From the NCBI GenBank assembly GCA_022484595.1, contig JAKVLB010000010.1:1-55567 (forward strand): DNA of 55,567 bases, written 5' to 3'. Every line of letters starts with the position of its first letter. Position 1 is the stretch's first letter. Origin of the DNA: Mageeibacillus sp. Lineage in GTDB: Bacteria > Bacillota > Clostridia > Saccharofermentanales > Saccharofermentanaceae. Both the position numbers and the translations under genes were made by a program. Below, piece after piece: positions 25,611 to 33,976 of this stretch. The notes beneath the pieces are model-generated. The model worked only from the letters and a program-made list of their open reading frames with translations. It was not told the origin of the DNA and ran no database searches.

Positions 25611-27733
25611 TTTTGCTTCGCTCCGGATTTCCTTTTATTCGAGACCGCAAAGTATACGGAGAAACCGGCGATCCCGGCAGCTGATACAAGCAATGATATC
25701 TTAAGCGTCGGTGGGACATATCTGATTATAATGCTGTGTACTCCTTTGCCGGCGCTGATCAATATTGAGCTGCCATCGCTTTCAAGCGGCTGCTCGATTC
25801 CGTCCACATATATGTGAAGATCAGGATCCGCACTGTATGTTGCGTGAATTACGCCGCCTGCAAAATCCGAACCAGTGTTTATGGTTATGTAGTTTATGTG
25901 CTGTTCGAAGCTTATCCCTGATGATGAACAGTCAGAATATACTATCGGTTCGGCCTTTGAATCATAGAAGACTACTCTGTCGGCATCTTCATATTTCTCA
26001 ACGATTCCATAATCAGACAGGATCTTTGAGACTTCGGTTCTATTCTCGGGAATTGTTATATACCAGCATACCGAGGTGCTGCGCATGTCATCGATAAAGC
26101 CGTCATAGTATTTGTCAACCGAACCGGATTCGTAATTATAAAGATTGAAGTCGACAGATGATACGGGTTCAGTCTTGAAGAGAAGGTATCCGAAACGGTC
26201 GTTTATTCCAAAGTAGGAAGCGATATTGAGCGTCATACATGCGGGAAAGTTTACCGCATGGTGAGAATGGTCATCATCATACAGCGGCTGGCCGCATTCA
26301 AAATTAACATACCTCCCGCAGGAGAGCTCTTCAAGATAATTGGCGTTATAAGGAACCGCGTCGCTTCGCAGAGGTATGGAGATACATCGTACAGGTAAAA
26401 TAACATACAGGAGCGCGAGGCTTATTATATTAGCCGACAGCAATCCGTAAGATAGCATTCTGCTTTTTGAAGGATGCTTCGCGAGTAAGTCCGCAATCGT
26501 GATCCCGGCTGTAACTGTCATGAACGGCGGAAGAAACAATATGAGTTTAAACGGATATCTGAACCTGTTCAGTATCGGAATCAGGTAGATTATGTTATTG
26601 AAAAGATATGAGGAGGACCATATGAGTGCCAGAAAAGAACACAGCAGTATGAATCCGTCGCGCTTAAGTTTTGGGTTTGATTTATGATTGCGAAGGCAGA
26701 CGCGGGCTTCACGAATGAATGCAATTATACCAAGGATAAAGAAGAACAGGAGTATATATCCTATAAACCCGAGGTTCTTCTGAACATCTTCAAATAGAGC
26801 ATAGTCTGTAGTAAACCTGCCGCTCTCATCTATTGACAGAAATCCGTTATGTGAACTGTATGGATAAATAATCCCAATAAAGTTTATCATCGTATGTTCA
26901 ACAAACAGCTCCGGCGACAGTCTGCTGTCGCGGTCGCTGGATTGCTGCATGAAGTCATACATGGCGAAAAGAAGCGGGAAGCACAAGACCAGAACGCCGG
27001 CATATGTAATTATCAGCTGTTTTAGAAGATAACAGATGCGCCGGAAAGGAATCAGACCAAGCGAAAATACGACCTCGAAAATAACACAGCAGACGTAGAA
27101 CTGCGGATGCCCGGAGACAATAAAGGCAAAAGAATGTACCAGTATGGAAGAGATATACCGCCCGGTGCACGGTCTGTCAATAAGCAGACACATTGAATAC
27201 AGCATCCAGGGAAATAATGCCGTGGTAATCATCACCACTATCCAGCACTCGCTGACATAAATGTTAAAGCTGTTAAGCATCCAGCCGGATGCGGCTATCG
27301 CACTTGCTTCCGGCGAGTGTGTGAGTCTGCTGACAAACAGAAATGAACCGTATGTCCCGAAGAGAATCAGAAGCAAAGACATTATATCCACAGTGGCATC
27401 CGGATGACCAAATATAAGTCTGCTCAGCCCGTACGCCATGTACATAAACGGGTTGAATACGCCAACCTGTCCCTGAGCCGCAAATTCATAACCCATGTAC
27501 TGATTGAAGTTATAGAACGGAAACTCGCCGTGGCACAACGCTCTGACTGAATATACATACTGACACAGATATGAATCCGCATTATCGTCGTTGAGAAAAA
27601 AGTACGGATGAGATATTTCCGCTGCAGCAAAAACCACGCTTACCGAGAGTAACGATAAGACAAGGAACAGCAACTCCTTTTCAGACAGAAGCCGATGAAT
27701 TTTTCTTAATTTCAGCGAACCTGCGGAAATCAT
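25601..27733 (-). CDS. YfhO-like polytopic membrane protein
   Basis: 710 residues with about 12-13 hydrophobic helices and a large soluble segment near the C-terminus (about 470-660), then a last helix and a basic tail. The first periplasmic-side loop with NDDNADSYLCQYVYSVR and FPFYNFNQYMGYEF resembles the acidic loop of YfhO and other GT-C-fold proteins, where such residues bind the metal or lipid-linked sugar. The YfhO family has been linked to glycosylation of lipoteichoic acid in Gram-positives; I infer a similar envelope role without proof. The ATG overlaps the uracil permease stop by 4 nt (ATGA), so translation is coupled, an odd pairing. Confidence 0.72.
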   Translation of the reverse strand: MISAGSLKLRKIHRLLSEKELLFLVLSLLSVSVVFAAAEISHPYFFLNDDNADSYLCQYVYSVRALCHGEFPFYNFNQYMGYEFAAQGQVGVFNPFMYMAYGLSRLIFGHPDATVDIMSLLLILFGTYGSFLFVSRLTHSPEASAIAASGWMLNSFNIYVSECWIVVMITTALFPWMLYSMCLLIDRPCTGRYISSILVHSFAFIVSGHPQFYVCCVIFEVVFSLGLIPFRRICYLLKQLIITYAGVLVLCFPLLFAMYDFMQQSSDRDSRLSPELFVEHTMINFIGIIYPYSSHNGFLSIDESGRFTTDYALFEDVQKNLGFIGYILLFFFILGIIAFIREARVCLRNHKSNPKLKRDGFILLCSFLALIWSSSYLFNNIIYLIPILNRFRYPFKLILFLPPFMTVTAGITIADLLAKHPSKSRMLSYGLLSANIISLALLYVILPVRCISIPLRSDAVPYNANYLEELSCGRYVNFECGQPLYDDDHSHHAVNFPACMTLNIASYFGINDRFGYLLFKTEPVSSVDFNLYNYESGSVDKYYDGFIDDMRSTSVCWYITIPENRTEVSKILSDYGIVEKYEDADRVVFYDSKAEPIVYSDCSSSGISFEQHINYITINTGSDFAGGVIHATYSADPDLHIYVDGIEQPLESDGSSILISAGKGVHSIIIRYVPPTLKISLLVSAAGIAGFSVYFAVSNKRKSGAKQNQR

Positions 27734-29196
27734 TTCTTGTGAATTTTCTTTACACCTTCCGGTTCTGCCGGCTCTGGCTTAAGTGTCTCGTCCTTTGCCT
27801 GAGCTGCCTGCTGCTTGTCTTCGAAAACGTAGTCTTTTCCCGGAAGAACCGCATTGAGAATAATTCCGGCAAGTGAACCTACAGCAAGACCTGTGAGCTT
27901 TATTGTCATACTTCCGCACGGAATATTTATGGCTGTTGCCGCAGAGTAGGTAACTCCTATCGAAAGAACAAGGATTATGGCAGCAATAATGACGTTGCGC
28001 GACTTGCTGAAATCAATCTGGTTCTCAACTATATTGCGTACACCGACCGCTGATATCATGCCGTATAGTACGAGCGATATTCCGCCGATTACAGGAGTCG
28101 GAATAGCGGAGATGCATGCCGCAAGCTTGGGCGACAGTGAGAATACAACCGCAAAAACCGCAGCCAGTCTGATAACCATAGGATCATATACTTTGGACAG
28201 GGTGAGAACTCCTGTATTCTCTCCGTATGTTGTATTTGCAGGTGCACCGAAAAGCGAAGCCAGAGTTGTTGCGAGACCGTCGCCGGTGAGTGTTCTGTGA
28301 AGACCGGGGTCGGCAATGAAATTTTTGCCTACAGTTGAAGAAATAGCTGAGATATCACCTATGTGCTCAACTATTGTGGCCAGGGCAATCGGAACAATTG
28401 TTATGACTGATGTGATAAGCAGCGTTGTATCAATCTTGCCGCCTGTAAAAATACTGAACACGGTGTCCTGGTACTGAACCGGAAGACCGATCCATGCGGC
28501 ATTCTTTATTTTCTCGACAGATTCGACAGAAAAGAGCTGAAGGCTTGAATTGCCGTTAATTGCGTAGAAGAGGCCGTCAGAAGTTTCTTTGCCAATGCCT
28601 AAAGTAAGAATGATGCAGAGCAGGCAGGTTCCGAATACACCCAGCAGAATGGGGATGATTTTGACCATTCCTTTTCCCCAGATATTGCATATTACAATTA
28701 TCAGTATTGCTACAAGCGCAATCAGCCAGTTTGTTGAGCAGCTGTTGACTGCAGTGCCGGACAGGCACAGACCTATGGCGATTATGATAGGTCCGGTTAC
28801 AATCGGAGGGAAGAACTTCATTACTCTGTTGATACCGAATGCTTTGATGAGCAGTGCGAGTACGAGATATACCAGTCCTGCGCAGGCAACACCGAAACAA
28901 GCATACGGGAGCAGTTCACGCTCACCATGCGGAGCGATGGCGAAGTAACCGGCGAGAAAAGCAAAAGACGAACCGAGAAATGCCGGAACCTTCCTCTTTG
29001 AAATAAGGTGGAACAGCAATGTTCCAAGCCCGGCGAAAAGCAGTGTTGCAGATACGGAAAGTCCTGTAAGTGCAGGTACAAGAACGGTGGAACCAAACAT
29101 GGCAAACATGTGCTGCAGACCAAGGACGATGACCTTACCGGCGCCGAGAGATCGCGCGTCGTATATCGCACCTTCCTGAGAAGAAGATTTACTCAT
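27730..29196 (-). CDS. uraA: Uracil permease (UraA/PyrP, NCS2 family)
   Basis: 488 residues, 14 predicted membrane segments. Proton-coupled uracil import. The NCS2 motifs are present, including GLQHMFAMFGSTVLVP at the N-terminus, IVEHIGDI with the substrate-binding Glu, and FGAPANTTYGENTGVL, the form typical of uracil rather than xanthine or uric acid carriers. The C-terminal 35 residues are a charged cytoplasmic tail. Divergent from upp with shared, symmetric promoter sequences, so import and phosphoribosylation of uracil are likely co-regulated. Confidence 0.94.
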   Translation of the reverse strand: MSKSSSQEGAIYDARSLGAGKVIVLGLQHMFAMFGSTVLVPALTGLSVSATLLFAGLGTLLFHLISKRKVPAFLGSSFAFLAGYFAIAPHGERELLPYACFGVACAGLVYLVLALLIKAFGINRVMKFFPPIVTGPIIIAIGLCLSGTAVNSCSTNWLIALVAILIIVICNIWGKGMVKIIPILLGVFGTCLLCIILTLGIGKETSDGLFYAINGNSSLQLFSVESVEKIKNAAWIGLPVQYQDTVFSIFTGGKIDTTLLITSVITIVPIALATIVEHIGDISAISSTVGKNFIADPGLHRTLTGDGLATTLASLFGAPANTTYGENTGVLTLSKVYDPMVIRLAAVFAVVFSLSPKLAACISAIPTPVIGGISLVLYGMISAVGVRNIVENQIDFSKSRNVIIAAIILVLSIGVTYSAATAINIPCGSMTIKLTGLAVGSLAGIILNAVLPGKDYVFEDKQQAAQAKDETLKPEPAEPEGVKKIHKK

Positions 29197-29235
29197 AACA
29201 AAGCCTCCTGAAACTTTTGTGTTTATCTCCCATGT

Positions 29236-29264
29236 ATCTTAGTTGACTTAAAAAATCAAGTCAA
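29236..29264 (-). promoter_or_regulatory. Promoter of uraA-yfhO-like operon
   Basis: Minus-strand TTGACT, 17-nt spacer, TAAGAT. It overlaps the upp promoter on the other strand. Confidence 0.6.
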
Positions 29265-29268
29265 CTAA
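29239..29268. repeat. 11-bp perfect inverted repeat spanning both divergent promoters
   Basis: TTAGTTGACTT and AAGTCAACTAA separated by 8 nt. Each arm contains the -35 box of one promoter, so a dimeric regulator bound here would act on uraA and upp together. Confidence 0.8.
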
Positions 29269-29271
29269 AAT
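29243..29271 (+). promoter_or_regulatory. Promoter of upp operon
   Basis: TTGACT, 17-nt spacer, TAAAAT; the start would be about 37 nt before upp. Confidence 0.75.
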
Positions 29272-29314
29272 ATTACAAAATAATTACACTGTATTCAGGG
29301 AACGGAGAAATGTT

Positions 29315-29959
29315 ATGAAGTACAAAGATTTTGCAAATGTCCAGATAATGGAGCATCCGCTTATCAAACACAAGATATCACTTATGAGGAAGACTGATAC
29401 CGGTACGTACGAGTTCAGGAAACTTGTTGAGGAAGTCGCCATGCTCGAAGGCTACGAGGCTCTTCGCGATCTTCCTTTGGCAGATGTCGAGATAGAGACT
29501 CCGCTTGAGAAGACGATGCAGCCGATGATAGACGGAAAGAAGCTCGCGATTGTTCCTATTCTTCGCGCTGGCCTCGGTATGGTTCCGGGCGTTCAGGCGC
29601 TTACACCTCTTGCCAAGGTAGGTCATATCGGTCTTTACAGAGATCCTGTGACACACGAGCCGCATGATTACTACTGCAAGCTTCCTGATGCGATTGACCA
29701 GCGTCTCATTGTGGTTGTCGATCCTATGCTCGCGACCGGCGGCAGTGCTGTCGACGCAATAAACTCAATTAAGAGCAAGGGCGGAAAGAACATCAAATTC
29801 ATGTGCATAATTGCTGCTCCTGTAGGTCTGGAACGCCTTGCAAAGGCACATCCTGATATTGATATATATGTCGGTGCGGTTGATCGTGAGCTCAATGAGA
29901 ATGCATACATTCTTCCCGGACTTGGTGATGCCGGAGACAGAATTTTCGGAACCAAATGA
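29315..29959 (+). CDS. upp: Uracil phosphoribosyltransferase
   Basis: 214 residues. Makes UMP from uracil and [20 protein letters not shown] at the N-terminus, [11 protein letters not shown], the PRPP-binding loop [13 protein letters not shown] and the uracil-site region [19 protein letters not shown] near the C-terminus are all near-canonical. GGAGAA precedes the ATG. It overlaps the next gene by 4 nt (ATGA). Confidence 0.98.
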   Translation: MKYKDFANVQIMEHPLIKHKISLMRKTDTGTYEFRKLVEEVAMLEGYEALRDLPLADVEIETPLEKTMQPMIDGKKLAIVPILRAGLGMVPGVQALTPLAKVGHIGLYRDPVTHEPHDYYCKLPDAIDQRLIVVVDPMLATGGSAVDAINSIKSKGGKNIKFMCIIAAPVGLERLAKAHPDIDIYVGAVDRELNENAYILPGLGDAGDRIFGTK

Positions 29960-30531
29960 TATACGACATATCACGTGAGTTATTTATGGCACGCGTCTAT
30001 CCGGGGGACACCGTTCCTTCACACAGACGCGTGCTTTCTATTGATGAAGGAAATGTATGCAACCTGTCGCAGATGATTCTTGGCAGTCATTCAGGAACTC
30101 ATATTGACGCGCCGCTGCATTTTGTCGGCGGTGGGAAGGATGTTGCGCAGATCTCTCTTGAGAAGTGTTACGGCGAATGTGCGATAGTTACGGTTCCTCC
30201 GGTTGTTGATACCGATACTGTGAGAAGGCTTACCGAAGAATATCCGGGCTGCACCAGATTCATTTTCCGCAATTCACCCGATCTGTTGCCTGACGCCTGC
30301 CTTAAGCTCATGTCGGCGGGTGTTGTTCTTATCGGTACCGAGGGCATGTCTGTCGGGTTCGAAGGGAATGCAAAAGCCGTTCACGACATTCTTCTCGGCA
30401 ACAGTGCCGTCATTCTGGAGAGTGTGAAGCTTGATGGCGTACCTGACGGCAGGTACACGCTTGTATGCTTTCCGCTAAAGATGGAAGGACTTGACGGTTC
30501 TCCGGTTCGCGCAGTGCTAATTTGTCAGTAA
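29956..30531 (+). CDS. Cyclase-family metal-dependent hydrolase (kynurenine formamidase-like)
   Basis: 191 residues. The signature [12 protein letters not shown] (residues 45-56) of the cyclase/kynurenine-formamidase family is intact and supplies the His and Asp metal ligands; LYDISRE-like IYDISRELF starts the protein and [13 protein letters not shown] matches the family's central block. Members hydrolyse amide bonds such as N-formylkynurenine; the substrate here is unknown. Translationally coupled to upp by a 4-nt overlap, which suggests, but does not show, a job near uracil salvage or breakdown. Confidence 0.82.
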   Translation: MIYDISRELFMARVYPGDTVPSHRRVLSIDEGNVCNLSQMILGSHSGTHIDAPLHFVGGGKDVAQISLEKCYGECAIVTVPPVVDTDTVRRLTEEYPGCTRFIFRNSPDLLPDACLKLMSAGVVLIGTEGMSVGFEGNAKAVHDILLGNSAVILESVKLDGVPDGRYTLVCFPLKMEGLDGSPVRAVLICQ

Positions 30532-30603
30532 ATTCACGCGATTGAGGTATTTTTTGTGCATTTTCGCCCAGAGAAATTCAGTTTACTAAAGCGTTCTGTT
30601 AAT

Positions 30604-30632
30604 TTATCATAATTTTGTTAACACTTTATAAT
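30604..30632 (+). promoter_or_regulatory. Promoter of amino-acid-binding lipoprotein gene
   Basis: TTATCA, 17-nt spacer, TATAAT, followed by AAGGAG and the ATG about 20 nt downstream. Confidence 0.65.
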
Positions 30633-30653
30633 GATAAAGCAAGGAGAATAGTT

Positions 30654-31544
30654 ATGAAAATGAACAGAATTTGCGCGGCTCTTCTTACCGCCACAATGAT
30701 GGTTATGCCTCTTGCAGGATGCCAGTCCGCACAGAGTACATCAGAGTCTTCAGCATCTTCGTCTGCAGGTTCAGAAGCTTCAGTACAGGAATCGGTCTTG
30801 GCGTCTGACGCATCTTCTTCCGGTGCTGTAACCGGAACTGCTGATCCGGACAAGACTTTGACAGTAGGTTTTGACGCTGAGTTTCCTCCGATGGGATTTA
30901 TGGATGAAGACGGCAATTATGTCGGATTTGACCTTGATCTTGCGAAGGAAGTTGCAGACAGACTCGGTTATGAGTTCGTTGCGCAGCCTATTGCATGGGA
31001 TTCCAAGGATACTGAGCTTGAATCAGGCAATATTGACTGTATCTGGAACGGATTTACCATAAGCGGTCGTGAAGACCAGTATACATGGACAGAGCCTTAT
31101 ATGGAGAATCGCCAGGTAGTTGTTGTAAATTCCGATTCCAAGGTTACTTCGCTGGCTGACCTTGCGGGGCTTACGGTTGCCGTGCAGAAGGATTCGTCGG
31201 GACTTGCCGCTCTTGAAGAGAACTCACAGCTTACAGATACATTCGGAGAGCTTGTTCAGGAAGATTCTTACCTTAACGCACTTATGGAACTTGAGTCGGG
31301 AAGCGTTGATGCAGTTGTAATGGATGAGATTGTTGCACGCTATGAGATTCAGACTTCAGGCAAGTCTATGGTTGTTCTTGATGAGTCGATTGCAAGTGAA
31401 GAGTACGGCGTAGGTTTCCTTCTTGGAAATGAAGCGCTGAGAGATGAAGTGCAGGCAACACTTGAGGATATGGCTGCCGACGGAACAATGGCAGAGATTT
31501 CCAACAAGTGGTTCGGTGAGGACATTACGACAATCGGCAAGTAA
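30654..31544 (+). CDS. Amino-acid ABC transporter substrate-binding lipoprotein
   Basis: 296 residues. Signal peptide with lipobox LAGC (lipidated Cys23), a Ser/Ala-rich linker (24-65), then a periplasmic-binding-protein type 3 domain: LTVGFDAEFPPMGF, GNYVGFDLDLAKEVADRLG, and WTEPYMENRQVVVV. This family binds polar amino acids such as glutamine, cystine or arginine. The start at ATG 30654 follows AAGGAG. No permease or ATPase gene is adjacent, and a terminator follows, so it is an orphan binding protein here. Confidence 0.92.
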   Translation: MKMNRICAALLTATMMVMPLAGCQSAQSTSESSASSSAGSEASVQESVLASDASSSGAVTGTADPDKTLTVGFDAEFPPMGFMDEDGNYVGFDLDLAKEVADRLGYEFVAQPIAWDSKDTELESGNIDCIWNGFTISGREDQYTWTEPYMENRQVVVVNSDSKVTSLADLAGLTVAVQKDSSGLAALEENSQLTDTFGELVQEDSYLNALMELESGSVDAVVMDEIVARYEIQTSGKSMVVLDESIASEEYGVGFLLGNEALRDEVQATLEDMAADGTMAEISNKWFGEDITTIGK

Positions 31545-31585
31545 TACAGAGTTAACTTCAGCTGATTAATAATTTTGATACAAAG

Positions 31586-31616
31586 GCCGCTGCGGAAGAT
31601 TGCAGCGGCTTTATTA
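31586..31616 (+). terminator. Terminator of the binding-lipoprotein gene
   Basis: Perfect 8-bp stem GCCGCTGC/GCAGCGGC with an 8-nt loop, then TTTATT. Confidence 0.85.
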
Positions 31617-31672
31617 ATTGTAAAAAAAGTGTTCTCTTTCCGTGAAAGAGAACACAATCATAAGTAATACTG

Positions 31673-31682
31673 ATTGGAGCCA
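31673..31682. repeat. Copy of the tRNA-Thr 3' end (candidate attachment repeat)
   Basis: ATTGGAGCCA is identical to 32464-32473, which covers the last 8 nt of the tRNA-Thr gene (with CCA) plus two flanking bases. The two copies bracket the AT-rich cdd segment. At 10 bp, chance cannot be excluded. Confidence 0.4.
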
Positions 31683-31825
31683 GAGTCGTAGTTATTTACA
31701 ACTTTTTGCTCCTTGGCGATTGATATATAATCAATCAAATTATTAAAGTATATCATATTTTTAATAAATTACAATAAGAATCTTATAAAAAAACAAGGCT
31801 ACTTTAAAGTAACCTTACATTAAAA

Positions 31826-31855
31826 AAAGCAGAATTTTCTTCTGCTTTTTTCTGT
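31826..31855 (-). terminator. Terminator of cdd
   Basis: AAAAAAGCAGAA pairs with TTCTGCTTTTTT around a short loop about 25 nt after the cdd stop; the T-runs on both strands would allow bidirectional use. Confidence 0.8.
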
Positions 31856-31877
31856 ATATATATTATAATTTATAAAC

Positions 31878-32297
31878 TTATTTATTATATCTTTTATCTC
31901 CCCACCAGTTAGGAATTAAATCCTTCAAATATACAATTTTTCTTGTTTCATAGTCTGTAAGAATCTCCATGTTTCTATTTTCATAATTCAATTGCATTAA
32001 AAATTCTCTACAAGCACCACAAGGCATTCCTCCATTTAATTTAGGTGGCTCATTTCTAAAAGCAATCATTCTAAGGACTTTAGTTTCGCCAGTATTTATA
32101 TACATATTCAAAGTTGCTACTCTTTCAGCACATAAATTAATAACTCCACTTGCACCTTCTATGCAAAACCCTGTAAATATTTTTCCGCTTTCACTTTGAA
32201 CTGCTGCTACCACATGATGTGCTGTTATAAATGGTGAAACGTCTTCCGGATGATATTCGTTCTTTGCTTTTTCGTACATTTCTTGCCATATGTCCAT
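31878..32297 (-). CDS. Cytidine deaminase-family protein (blasticidin-S-deaminase-like)
   Basis: 139 residues. Zinc-dependent nucleoside deaminase fold: CAE in NLCAERVA supplies a Cys ligand and the catalytic Glu, and PCGACRE supplies the two other Cys. The motif set fits cytidine deaminase; the C-terminus (LIPNWWGDKRYNK) and small size recall blasticidin-S deaminase, so nucleoside salvage or detoxification are both possible. AGGAGG 7 nt before ATG 32297 sets the start. Codon use is strongly AT-rich (AAA, AAT, TTA, ATA), unlike every neighbouring gene, which points to recent transfer. Own promoter and terminator. Confidence 0.85.
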   Translation of the reverse strand: MDIWQEMYEKAKNEYHPEDVSPFITAHHVVAAVQSESGKIFTGFCIEGASGVINLCAERVATLNMYINTGETKVLRMIAFRNEPPKLNGGMPCGACREFLMQLNYENRNMEILTDYETRKIVYLKDLIPNWWGDKRYNK

Positions 32298-32353
32298 ATT
32301 AATACCTCCTAATTTGATTGTTTTATCTCTTTTCAATTTTTTCTTTAATAATT

Positions 32354-32382
32354 ATAATACTGTAATATCTTTTTACAATCAA
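32354..32382 (-). promoter_or_regulatory. Promoter of cdd
   Basis: Minus-strand TTGATT, 17-nt spacer, TATTAT, inside the AT-rich segment. Confidence 0.65.
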
Positions 32383-32424
32383 AAATAAAAAAAAAGAGCC
32401 CTGGAAAAGATTTCTAAAGCTCTT
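32382..32424 (-). terminator. Terminator of tRNA-Thr transcript
   Basis: AAGAGC/GCTCTT stem followed on the minus strand by a long T-run, about 40 nt after the tRNA. The T-run overlaps the cdd -35 region. Confidence 0.7.
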
Positions 32425-32465
32425 GTTATTACTGATGTTGTGCTTGGTGCGACCAACCTCATTAT

Positions 32466-32540
32466 TGGAGCCAATGGTGAGAATCGAACTCACGACCTAT
32501 TCATTACGAGTGAATTGCTCTACCCCTGAGCCACATTGGC
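32466..32540 (-). tRNA. tRNA-Thr (anticodon CGT)
   Basis: Complete 75-nt cloverleaf with CCA encoded. Acceptor GCCAATG/CATTGGC; anticodon stem ATTCA/TGAAT with loop CTCGTAA gives anticodon CGT (reads ACG); T arm has GTTCGATTC. Confidence 0.97.
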
Positions 32541-32550
32541 GTGCTCTAAA

Positions 32551-32579
32551 AATATACTAATTTAGTCTCAATATGTCAA
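32551..32579 (-). promoter_or_regulatory. Promoter of tRNA-Thr
   Basis: Minus-strand TTGACA, 17-nt spacer, TATATT, starting about 5-6 nt before the mature tRNA. Confidence 0.85.
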
Positions 32580-32588
32580 GCAAAAGGA

Positions 32589-32615
32589 TTGTCACAGCAT
32601 AAGGAATGATATAAT
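32589..32615 (+). promoter_or_regulatory. Possible promoter of the solute-binding lipoprotein operon
   Basis: TTGTCA, short 15-nt spacer, TATAAT, directly before AGGAGG. Confidence 0.45.
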
Positions 32616-32635
32616 AAAACAGGAGGTGCAAGGCG

Positions 32636-33976
32636 TTGATCAATATAAAGAGAGTATTTTTCCCGATATTTCTGTCATGCTCCGTTCTGCTTTGCGGCTG
32701 CACTTCTGATGGAAAGACATTTCCTTCAATTCCGGAAGAGACCACCTATGCAAGTGCATTTTCCGAGCCTGCCGAATCAGAGACAAGTGTAAGCTCGGTA
32801 GAAGAACTGACTGTTGCACTTCCGTATTCCGATGATACCATAAAGTGTCTTTCGGAGATGTTCTATGCCAAGAATAACGGAACCTGGAACTCAGCAGAAA
32901 CCGGCGCCACCGTTGCTGTCAGCTATCTTGACTCAATCAACACCAATTATGTAGTCAATAATATCGGAGTTTCTGATGAGGGTGCAAGTCTGGACAATTA
33001 CAATACATGGACAGCGGACGGCGCAGTTCCGGATGTATTTCTCGCTTCGGATTCCAAAGCTTTTTATGATAAAAATTTAACGATGGAACTCAATGACGAA
33101 CTTGCCGTTTCAGACTATATAGATTCGTCTGCGACAGAACCTTCGTGTCTTGAATTCAACTCGGTATCAGGTGTTTATTACGGTATTCCGCACTATTCAT
33201 CTGCGATAATCCTTATGGGAAACAATGATTTTATACCGGAATCCGGCAGCCTTCCGGCGCAGTACACGCTGTCTGACCTTTACGATTACCTCGGCGCTAT
33301 TGACAGCCGTTACGAAGATGCAGTGCCTTTTGCATCGGCTTATGAACTTACTCCGTATATCGGTTCCTGTTTCGACACGTCGTCACCGTCATTCATGACT
33401 TATGACGAGGAGTGCCGCAGTTCGGATTATGTGAAGAGTCTATATGATGCGGGATATTCTTCGACTGATTCAACTGCCGCATCCGACGCCTCCAATCCTG
33501 TCTATACACGCAATGCGGCGTTGTGGCTTGAGACATCGGCTCACATTGGCACATGGTCAGAGTATTATCCGTCAAAACTGTATCTTATGAGGCTTCCTGC
33601 CGCTGAGAACACGGATTCCGTAAGTCTTTATCTTCAGAATTACGCACTTTGCATTGCAAAAGATACCGATAACCCTGATTTTGCGGCGAAGTTTGCTGAA
33701 TTCATATCATTTGATCCTGATGCTGTGCAGCTGATATATCGTCTTGAAGATATGACCGGATTTCTTCCTGTAATCAAAGATGAAGATGTCTGGGACATAG
33801 TGAATGACAACGATTCTTTCGGCGCACTCAGTTCTGGTATTGAACACCTGATGAATGAAGCGGTTTATTGTCCGGGAAGTTACGACAACAGTCTTTACCG
33901 CAGCGTGAATAATTACCTGTCGGGATATTACGGAACTGACAGTGATTTTGACTGGGAGGCGTGCCTTGGAAACTAA
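32636..33976 (+). CDS. Extracellular solute-binding lipoprotein (family 1-like)
   Basis: 446 residues. Signal peptide with a lipobox-like LCGC (lipidated Cys22). The mature part shows the loose pattern of family-1 solute-binding proteins of ABC importers: LTVALPYSDDTIKCLSEMF at the start, DVFLASDSKAF, and a C-terminal hinge with KFAEFISFDPDAVQLIY. The substrate cannot be told, and no permease genes follow. The start is TTG, fixed by AGGAGGTG 7 nt upstream. It is the first gene of a run with the GNAT-MGMT fusion, flavin reductase and Nudix genes; the fusion gene overlaps its end by 11 nt. Confidence 0.75.
   Translation: MINIKRVFFPIFLSCSVLLCGCTSDGKTFPSIPEETTYASAFSEPAESETSVSSVEELTVALPYSDDTIKCLSEMFYAKNNGTWNSAETGATVAVSYLDSINTNYVVNNIGVSDEGASLDNYNTWTADGAVPDVFLASDSKAFYDKNLTMELNDELAVSDYIDSSATEPSCLEFNSVSGVYYGIPHYSSAIILMGNNDFIPESGSLPAQYTLSDLYDYLGAIDSRYEDAVPFASAYELTPYIGSCFDTSSPSFMTYDEECRSSDYVKSLYDAGYSSTDSTAASDASNPVYTRNAALWLETSAHIGTWSEYYPSKLYLMRLPAAENTDSVSLYLQNYALCIAKDTDNPDFAAKFAEFISFDPDAVQLIYRLEDMTGFLPVIKDEDVWDIVNDNDSFGALSSGIEHLMNEAVYCPGSYDNSLYRSVNNYLSGYYGTDSDFDWEACLGN

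Larger units (their letters stand above)
31617..31877. other. AT-rich gene-free stretch with several hairpins
   Basis: No gene is seen. It holds an 11-bp perfect hairpin (GTGTTCTCTTT/AAAGAGAACAC, 31629-31655), a GGAGC/GCTCC pair, a GATTGA/TCAATC hairpin (31719-31737), and the cdd terminator at its right end. Base composition is much more AT-rich than the flanks. Confidence 0.6.
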
